Assembly (NCBI GenBank): GCA_963678705.1
Contig: OY783205.1
Span: 186,001 to 250,000 of the forward strand
Reading direction: 5' to 3'
DNA from: Panorpa germanica
Lineage: Eukaryota > Arthropoda > Insecta > Mecoptera > Panorpidae
DNA length: 64,000 nt
Shown: one piece after another, positions 56,735 to 64,000 of the stretch
Layout: the number at the start of each line of letters is the position of its first letter
Numbering within the stretch: position 1 is the first letter of the stretch
The notes under the pieces: generated by a model
Told to the model about the DNA's origin: nothing
The model's input: the letters and a program-made list of their open reading frames with translations, nothing else
Database searches by the model: none
Made by a program: the position numbers and the translations under genes

Positions 56735-58553
56735 ATGACAAATCCGTGCATGGTATCATCTTGTAAGAGACCCAATGCACCTATGCATAGATTTCCTAAG
56801 GATCGAATAAAAGCCATTAAATGGATGAAAGCAATAGGCAGAACTGATTTGCTTGAGTTAGATCCAAAAAAATTAAATGAAAGGCGAGTATGCTCCCTAC
56901 ACTTCCTTCAGAACGCTACTTATAAACTTCCTTGTAAGAGACTTTATAATTCAGCTGTTCCTGTGTTACAAGCTAAGAACACAAATAACATTAGTAAGTA
57001 CAAGCATACTATATTATTATATATATTAAATCTACTATATATATTAAATCTACAAAAATACTTTATTAAATCTGATATAATCACATTGCCTAAATTTAAT
57101 CTTTCTTTGTAGGTATTGAATCATTGTCAGTGAAAGTGGATGAATGTGCTAGCATAAATATGTGTAAGTATTATAATATTAATATAACAATTATAATATA
57201 TCATAATATTATCATATGTATATTATATATTTTCTTTTTAAAGCAAATTGGGATCATGATTATTTTGGGCCTACAACTACAGCAGATACTCCATCAAGTA
57301 CTAGTGCAAATATTTGTAAGTATAAGATATTAAAATAACAAATATATTTTCCTATATACGTAATATATTATTTATATTCTCATTTCCCGAGATACAAATT
57401 GATTAATCGAAAGACGATCAAAATACAAATAACACTAGTAAGTACAAGAATAGAATACTATATTATATCTGATATAACCACATTGCCTAAATTTAATCTT
57501 TCTTTGTAGTTATTGAATCATTGCCAGTGAAAGTGGATGAATGTGCTAGCACAAATATGTGTAAGTATAGTCCAAATCACGATAGTTCGGCGACGACTTA
57601 TACTTAAAAGAGGTTATAAGAGCGGTATAAATCTATAATACGATAATGAATTTTATCTTATTCGTTTATATATACATTATAGAAAAATAAGAGAGTCAGT
57701 GCTCTTTGGTTGTATCAGCAGTGTATACGCCACAACTTGTTTTAAGTATGACTCGCCGCCGAACTCTCGTAATTTGAACTATATTATAATATTAATATAA
57801 CAATTATAATTCCCTATATACTAATATAATTATCATATGTATATTATATATTTTCTTTTTACAGCAAATTGGGATCATGATTATTTTGGGCCTACAACTA
57901 CAACAGATACTCCATCAAGTACTAGTGCAAATATTTGTAAGTATAAGATATTAAAATAACAAATATATTTTCCTATATACGTAATATATTATTTATATTC
58001 TCATTTCACAGTGAATTTGGACTGTGCGACAATGTCCATTGGAAACGTATTCGAAACACCAGAACAGGTGCCAAAAATGATTGAAGAAGTGGTAAAAACA
58101 TCCGAAGATATCATTTTTAAAGAGGATTTAGCAAAAAGAATAAAATTAGCAGTAAGGGAAGAGACAAGGAACCTAAAAAGGGAATTGCATAAATCCATGA
58201 AGCGGGAACAGTATAATAAACGTTTAGTGGTTAAAAAAAAGCAAGTTCTACCAATGTTTTATGAAAGTGATCACTTTAAATCACTTTCAAAACAGCAGCA
58301 AGTATTCATTAAGTGTCAGATAAGGACTGCAAACCAGCGCCCCGAAGAAATTCGGTATTCAGAGGATGAAAAATGTCTGGCACTCTCAATATATCAAAAG
58401 AGTCCCGAGGCATACAAACATATATTAAACGGGTTTGCATTACCCAGTGTCATTACTTTGAAGCGTGAACTTAGCAAAAAAAAAGAAACGAAAAATGGAA
58501 TGGCAATTGAACCACACGTCGAAACGTCGACTGGGATACAATCAAAAATTTAG
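56735..58553 (+). CDS. THAP-domain protein derived from a P-like transposase
   Basis: Six coding exons: 56735-56993, 57113-57163, 57244-57315, 57510-57560, 57865-57936, 58012-58553. Phases match throughout, giving 348 aa. The start follows an acceptor (TTTCCAG at 56715-56721), so a 5' untranslated exon is implied. Residues 1-85 form a C2CH THAP zinc finger (C5, C10, C53, H56, with Trp30 and the HRFP and AVPV motifs), which binds DNA. Residues 87-168 are two near-identical 41-residue modules from duplicated exon pairs (DECAS and NWDHDYFGP motifs). Residues 195-240 are a charged, probably coiled-coil helix. Residues 282-322 (RYSEDEKCLALSIYQKSPEAY, then LPSVITLKREL) match the helix-turn-helix that follows the THAP domain in P-element and THAP9 transposases. 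The catalytic part is missing and lies decayed downstream. Function is inferred: DNA binding and oligomerisation without transposition. Confidence 0.85.
56979..58010 (+). repeat. Tandem segmental duplication containing two exons
   Basis: Unit 1 (about 56979-57387) and unit 2 (about 57422-58010) are nearly identical from 'aaataaca.tagtaagtacaa' to 'atatattatttatattctca'. Each carries one 51-bp and one 72-bp exon, both phase 1 to phase 1, so the extra copy keeps the frame. In unit 1 the acceptor before the final exon is lost (CATTTCCCGAG against CATTTCACAG in unit 2), and in unit 2 a relic of the exon 1 end remains. Unit 2 is longer only because it holds the 214-bp MITE at 57568-57781. Confidence 0.9.
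57568..57781. mobile_element. TA-flanked MITE next to a splice donor, copy 2
   Basis: 214 bp with inverted ends TAGTCCAAATCACGATAGTT and (reverse) TAGTTCAAATTACGAGAGTT. TA is duplicated at 57566-57567 and 57782-57783. Unit 1 of the tandem duplication shows the empty site, GTAAGTATTATAAT. The TA and TIR structure is Tc1/mariner-like. It begins 8 nt into the intron, leaving the donor GTAAGTA intact. Confidence 0.88.
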
Positions 58554-58597
58554 AGGCTTTAAAATAATATAAACTGGTTATCATGATGTTACTGACG

Positions 58598-59113
58598 ATG
58601 AATTGGAAACAGCCTATTTGCTTTTACTACAGGAAGTCTATCAATACGACTCTTAAAAATTGTATAAGGAAAGTTGTCATTGAAACTGGTTAGTTTATAA
58701 ATCATATCATTTATAATAAATTTATGATTAATATTTAAACTTCTATACAAGACTATATAATGTAACATAATTTATTTAATTGTATGCTCAACACCAACAA
58801 GAACTTATAGAAGAAAGCTAAGAATAATTCAGAACAGAATTTGCTTTGTGCTGCTCCTCATATGATGAAAATCATTAGTCCTAATCTTATGTCCATCCTG
58901 ATCAACGGAATGAACGAGCCACCTAAAAGCCAAGCGAAGTCGCTTTTGATAAAAGTTTTTAAAGAGATTTTAGAAAGAAGATCCTATTAATATAACGGAA
59001 GAAATAGGCCATAAAACAAAACTGCATATTTAGAACAAGCTAATTCCGACTGAGATGAAGGTGAAATACGCAGTGTACGCAAAGTACTCAATTAAAATGG
59101 AGGAGAACTTCTA
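58598..59113 (+). pseudogene. Decayed catalytic part of the P-like transposase
   Basis: Past the stop of the THAP gene, pieces of the transposase core survive in shifting frames. 58598-58691 reads MNWKQPICFYYRKS followed by KNCIRKVVIETG (the 'NWKQP.xYYF' strand of P-type transposases). About 58850-58900 reads APHMMKII (the 'PHLLK' motif). 59052-59113 reads EMKVKYAVYAKYS (the 'KM.VK.A.QV.S' helix). Stops and frameshifts separate them, and the roughly 130 residues expected between the helix-turn-helix and NWKQP, which include the first catalytic Asp, are absent. The motif comparison is from memory of the family, without alignment. Confidence 0.6.
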
Positions 59114-61033
59114 GTAAACATAACTAACTGTATATTGTACATGATCAAAACTCATGTTTTAAATTTTAATTTTATTTAAATAAATACGTTTTTAGGATAA
59201 TTAAACGATAACACTTTGTAGAAGCAAACTGGAGATACCAAACTGAAGAGAGTTTGAATGGCGCAAATATAAAGAAAGATGATAACGACCTTTTGGACAA
59301 GACGCTATAATATAATTAAGAATATAAGCCAAAACTGCGGACGGAAAAATGAATAACAACATTAGGTGTATAAAAAATTTGGTGATTGAGCCGGCTTCAA
59401 AGAAAATATGCGTTGTGATACGTCTCTTTAAAACGAGTAGACTACTCTTTAGTCCGATAAGACTACTTCAGTTTAGGAACAATATGCCTAAATTGTTCGT
59501 ACAAATCCCTTTTAACGAGTAACGTAACAGGACACGGGGCTTTTGGTATTAATTGTGAAAACGTCTCTGCCTCAAGTGCAAATACTATCTTACAGAAAGA
59601 CGCAGCAAATGGTCATCCTTAAGCTGGCAATAAAAAATCTCCATTGTGCTACTCTTGAGACGAAAGATTACTCTGCACTGATAACAAAAATAACAAAAGA
59701 GCTGAACCAATAAGAAAAATGCAATAATTACATTACAGCAGATGGGGAAAACGGTATGATTATTATGATAATAGATAATGATGATTATTAAGGTATCTCT
59801 ATATGATAATATTTTCTTTTAGGTGGATATTTAGTGAAAGCTTGAAAATGGAGATTATACGTAATTTCGATGTGGTTCGCCCGATTATTCGCAATTTAAT
59901 CCCAGATGTTTGTTATTTCAAATATAGAGAACAACCATGCTACACTACCTGGAAAATTACGTAGGATATAAAACAATTATGGATTGAGTTCTTCACGGCC
60001 ACATTTTCAAGCCTGCAATTCGGATTTAGGCGAACGAGGGGTCAAAAATGTGAATAATATCATGAATGGAAATAGTTCTGCGTTTACGTTATGGTACGTT
60101 AGATAGAGTAGAAAATTTAGTTAAAAGTAAGTATGAATTATTAATATAATATAATACAATAATATTTAATTCCCTTTATTCATATTTCATATTTGCTTCT
60201 ATTATTAATTATTTTAAAGTATGGATACTTAATGATTATTATATAGTACTAATTACAATAAAGAATATATTTAAAGTAAACCATTTTTGTTTTAATATTA
60301 ATAATCATTAATTATATATTTGATACAAGTTTTCAATTGGAAATCACAAGTTTTCACTCTCATCAAATCACTCACTTTACGTTCGGAGTCAAAAATTCAA
60401 ATGTGTGTCTATCAATGAAAATGGACTACATTACTACTTCATCTAACGGCTTGCGTTTTTAGATTTTGATTCGCGTTTATAATTACTTAAATTACATAAA
60501 TCGATTTCAACCTGAAAGGACATCCCCTCAAAGAATCCCCTCTAAATTTCGCGAATCAAAAATGGCCAAGTGTCCTTGTATGAGAAAGTGAAGTATCTAA
60601 AAGTTGATGAAGATAATACTATTTGAAATTCTGTTCTGCCGCTCAATTTTTGATGACGTGAGATTAATATTAAAGGGTTACTTAGGCAATCTTCTTAATA
60701 TCAAAACCAGCAAAGTCAAATGCAAATTATAACTAACGTTTGATTTTTATGCATCTCTTTTACATTTACAGAAGCATAATGGAGTTGGACATTCATAGAA
60801 GCACAGATGTGACGTCACAGAAGAAATAGATCCCTTTATGACAATGGTTAATGGCTGGGCACGAAAATGATGCAAATTTAATCCAGTACGCACCACACAA
60901 CTATTAAATACATATAAGACGATAGTGTTTTATTTTATATTTTAATTATTAGAATAAGCGGTTTAGTTTTTTTAATTATAATTAAATTAGTTTAATTATA
61001 ATATATTGACTTATTTATAATAAAATCATTAAA
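59114..61033 (+). other. Intergenic region, probable further transposase remnants
   Basis: No intact frame. Some short stretches up to about 60100 may be further decay of the P-like element (no motif certain), then plain AT-rich DNA. A terminal inverted repeat closing the P-like element could not be found. Confidence 0.4.
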
Positions 61034-63716
61034 ATGAATACAAAAAGTATCTGGAATACAAATGCCCTGTCTGCCCTGTCTGGCCTGTCCTATAAACCAG
61101 TTAAATGTGTGACGGACGTTCCCGAAGATATCCAGGGGGGATTAGATTATTTCTTCAAGGACCCAGATGAAGAAATTATTGAACATCATATGGAACCAGA
61201 ACGGATAAAGATGACTGAAGGCCTTTTGCTTAAGTTTTGTCACAAAAACAGGGATGGATCTCAGCATCTTCATTTAGCCGGAAATTTTCTCCAAGAAAAA
61301 ATCCAGTGAGTTACAGAAAACAAATAATAATATCCGCCAGCCACAGTTACGCGTGTATAAAGTTTTTTTAATTTTGTATTGTATTTTGTGTTTCTTATAA
61401 TTATTTTGCATTTCGGCTTTAATATCTCAATAACACTTCCTGTAACGTTACCCTAACGTAATTAAAAATAGACTTAATAAAACTAACAAATTATTTGAAT
61501 TATAACTAATACTTTTCGTTCTTCTTCCCAATCTCTACTCTCCACTTCTTCAATCTCTGTCTGTATCATTTCTCCATCTACTTCCTCTCCCTCACTGTAA
61601 CTCGTCTTTCCCTCACATTTCTACCACTATCGACTGGTTACACTAAGTTATTTAAACCTAAACTATATTAATAAAAACTCTTATGTCAGTAGTTTGTGTC
61701 TTTATTCTTTTTTCTGTTATCCACTCTTACTGTCTCGCTCTCGTTTCTTCTACTCTGTGCCTCCGCTACCATCACCTATCTCTCTCTGCCATACTTCAAT
61801 AAATCCTATATCTTGAATTTACATTACGTAATACTATATTTAGTAGTATTTATGATGTCGTGGCCTCATATATTTGGGCTAAATTGCTGCGTGATAATGA
61901 GCACATAATCAAATTAATTCTGATACCATCCAAATCGAAAATATGGCGCTGGTTCAGTGCTCGAATCCGAAGGCAACACTTTGGTGTCAAGCACAAATGC
62001 TCTCAGCCATTGTGTTATCATTTATAGTATGCAGCACAAACCACATCATGAATAGGCGATTAAGTGTGAGTAAATCATTTGATCAATTTTGAGTGATATA
62101 ATCATGATTCTATTCTATCTAAAAAAAATATATCTAAGTGTGAAAGAAACAGCTGCTACTTAATGAATGATGTTGGAAAAAGAAAGAATATTATTATGAA
62201 AAACAATTCTGACAGCTAACACAAAATCTGTGACAGGTAGGGAATCAATTTGAACTAAAATTGATTTTCTGTGTGATGCTCCGTGAACGTGAACTTGTAA
62301 AACGTTGGAATTGAAATGTACGAGTGCCTAGAACTTCACCTAGCCATTTTATTTCACCAAATGTTTACTGGGCATATTGTATTGGTATTCTTATTTTTAA
62401 CTACTTAAAAGTATAAAGCTTTGTTATAAATAAGTAATACAATAAGTATTGTGCTGTTAAACAATATGCTACTCTCTCTCTAATGGCCTTGTGTTCTATG
62501 TCTTAATTTCTATAGAAGTACGTTACTACAACTTCATACGTCCAATTATTTTTTAATAACTCCTTATATGTTAGGAGATATTAACAATTAAAAAAGTCAT
62601 TTTGTCTCTTTAATTATTAAAGGGATTCAACGTTACAGAACATTTTAAGACATGTGACCTCACGTCCGCTATGTTTCTATTTCTTTTATACAATAGAGCG
62701 TAAAAGAGATAGCTGTAAGGTTGGTTAAGGATTTATGAGCTAGCTCATAAATCTCTGCTATATGTATTTATATATCAAATATTATTTACAGCTATTTCGA
62801 GGAACAATAACATTTCAATATTATGTCTGCCGTAACAGGGTTAAATAAAATAAAAACTTATTATTCTTTGTTAACTAACGCATACGTACTAGATACACAG
62901 GACTACCAACAGCTACAAAACATTACCACACCACTGACCTAATCAACAAATAAGTGACCTATACAATACATTTTCACGTCATAAATATGGCCGACATCTC
63001 TGGCACTAATTCGAACAATACAAATTTTTAATTGCTATATCTTCGTCAACATTTTGATATTTAATAAAATAGACACGCCAAAATAAATGATGTAGAATTT
63101 GTTTTTAAAATTATGTAAAACGAATATTTAAATGATTCGATTCTTTTTTCTTTCTTGCAAATTTTTTTTTTTTATTGTTTCTTCCTTCAATATTTTGAAC
63201 TCAGTAGAATAACTATTTATGAGAAATTTGTGCTAATTATGCTTCAATATATATTATTGTTATTTTTAGGCGAAGATTTGAACTGGAAGACTATGCAGCG
63301 CTCACTGAATTTCTTGAGAAATATAAAAATGTAGCTTCTTTGGATTTGTCTTACAACCAAATATCTATTTTAGAACTAATTCAGCTATTCTTGTGTTTAA
63401 TCAAAATCGAAAGTGGCATGCACTATTTGAATCTTATGAACACTAGTATGGGCATTCAAGAACTGGAATATCTTGCTGATAAAATACGCCAGACAACGAT
63501 TAAAATGTTAAGGATAAATAACAACCAACTAGGACGAGAGGTTTGTGTTTTGTCTGCTATATGTTTTATAGGGCGCGTTCAGGGCATTCAAGATTCACAC
63601 CATATTTGGTATTTGGCAGAAATCTGTTCTATTACTGAGCTCAGAGTTTGTACTTAGAATTAAAATATATTCAAATAATATTGCGTTTTGCTATCTACAG
63701 GAAATTACCGTTTTGG
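61034..63716 (+). CDS. Lrrc34: LRRC34-like leucine-rich-repeat protein, 3' part outside window
   Basis: Exon 1 is 61034-61305 (donor CCA|GTGAGT) and exon 2 is 63270-63540; phases join at QEKIQRRFELEDY. A third exon begins at 63701 after CTATCTACAG and reads EITVLG, completing the repeat NNNQLGREEITVLG; its end is either GG|GTAGGT at 63716 or further on. About 187 residues are visible. Residues from about 115 carry ribonuclease-inhibitor-type leucine-rich repeats (SLDLSYNQI, YLNLMNTSMG, MLRINNNQLG). The order and the LNLM wording resemble vertebrate LRRC34, a nucleolar/ciliary-associated repeat protein, but this is from memory. The function in insects is unknown to me. The intron contains a pyrimidine-rich repeat, a SINE, a MITE end and a family B copy. 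Confidence 0.7.
61510..61800 (+). repeat. Pyrimidine-rich dispersed repeat, copy 3
   Basis: Strongly C/T-biased, resembling 20905-21240 in texture and in phrases such as 'ctcacttcttc'-type runs, but more diverged. It lies in intron 1 of the LRRC34-like gene. Confidence 0.4.
61853..62040 (-). mobile_element. tRNA-derived SINE, best-preserved head
   Basis: The minus strand reads 'acacaatggctgagagcatt' (A box TGGCTGAGAGC), 'ccttcggattcgagcac' (B box), then 'ccatattttcgatttggatg' and the tail 'gaggccacgacatc'. This is the copy in which both RNA polymerase III boxes are clearest. Confidence 0.6.
62210..62372. mobile_element. Diverged CCCAGTAAACA MITE remnant
   Basis: The right end 'caccaaatgtttactggg' matches the terminal repeat of 19655-19916. 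The preceding 150 nt are only loosely similar. Confidence 0.45.
62560..63075 (-). mobile_element. Dispersed repeat family B, reverse long copy
   Basis: It mirrors 36625-37100 and 32825-33110: 'ccttatatgttaggagatat', 'cataaatctctgctatatg', 'gctgttttgtag'-type complements and 'aatagacacgcc' follow in reverse order. It lies in intron 1 of the LRRC34-like gene. A further scrap of one end is at 63862-63960. Confidence 0.65.
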
Positions 63717-63990
63717 GTAGGTCTGCCTCAAGCGGGTCACAATGGGCTTGTGAACTTAACTTATATAAACTTAAACTTAATTTATATAAAACAGAACTAT
63801 ATATTGATAAAAGTGGCTGATAAAAATGTTGAATTATTGTTTAATATTTCGCTGTAGTTTCAGGAGATATTAACAATTAAAGTAATCATTTTGTGTCTTA
63901 ATTATTATTTATAATTAACGTTATAGAAAATTTCAATCGTCACATCGGACGATAAGTATTATAAAAAAGGAAAAATAATCTCGATTGCTT

Positions 63991-64000
63991 CCCAGTAAAC
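63991..64000 (+). mobile_element. Start of another CCCAGTAAACA MITE, cut by window end
   Basis: The last ten bases, CCCAGTAAAC preceded by TT, equal the left terminus of the element at 19655. Only the terminus is visible. Confidence 0.45.

Noticed and set aside
61853..62040. A functional tRNA gene (A- and B-box-like motifs)
   Set aside because: No acceptor stem or anticodon arm pairs, and the same sequence is dispersed as a SINE.

Overview
The window is AT-rich nuclear DNA from an arthropod, almost certainly an insect. Genes are split by spliceosomal introns (GT-AG, many with GTAAGT/GTATGT donors), the gene content is that of insects (a BTB-Psq regulator of the Ribbon type, a secreted lipase-family protein, mitochondrial alanyl-tRNA synthetase, Clp1, a THAP/P-element gene and an LRRC34-like gene), and the spaces between genes are full of short inverted-repeat transposons and tRNA-derived SINEs. 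I cannot name the order or species from the sequence.

Layout. 1-10.8 kb is gene-free and repeat-rich. At 10.8-11.5 kb a CpG-rich stretch ends in a strong splice donor and may be the 5' untranslated exon of the next gene. The Ribbon-like gene (+) has four coding exons at 22.57-26.34 kb (638 aa). 26.3-34.5 kb is nearly empty, except for a GC-rich, well-bordered orphan exon on the minus strand at 32.72-32.81 kb. The lipase-like gene (+) runs from a TATA promoter and signal-peptide exon at 34.6 kb to 42.68 kb (six coding exons, 383 aa); two of its three catalytic residues are replaced. Then come two minus-strand genes in tandem: mitochondrial alanyl-tRNA synthetase (45.64-53.61 kb, 12 exons, 1005 aa) and CLP1 (54.07-55.83 kb, 7 exons, 426 aa). 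Divergent from CLP1, across a 468-bp fold-back transposon, lies a THAP gene derived from a P-like element (56.74-58.55 kb, 348 aa). It has a recent in-frame duplication of two exons and is followed by the decayed catalytic part of the transposase. An LRRC34-like gene (+) starts at 61.03 kb and runs off the right edge.

Function. The genes do not form one pathway. Two are RNA-related housekeeping genes (CLP1 in the nucleus, the tRNA synthetase in mitochondria) and one is a developmental transcription factor. The most distinctive features are the pseudo-lipase, the P-element-derived gene with its duplicated exon pair, the fold-back element placed between two divergent promoters, and a TA-flanked MITE family whose two copies here both sit within about 10 nt of a 5' splice site. 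All exon borders were derived by hand by matching splice sites and reading phase. No alignment or database search was run, so family assignments rest on motif recognition.
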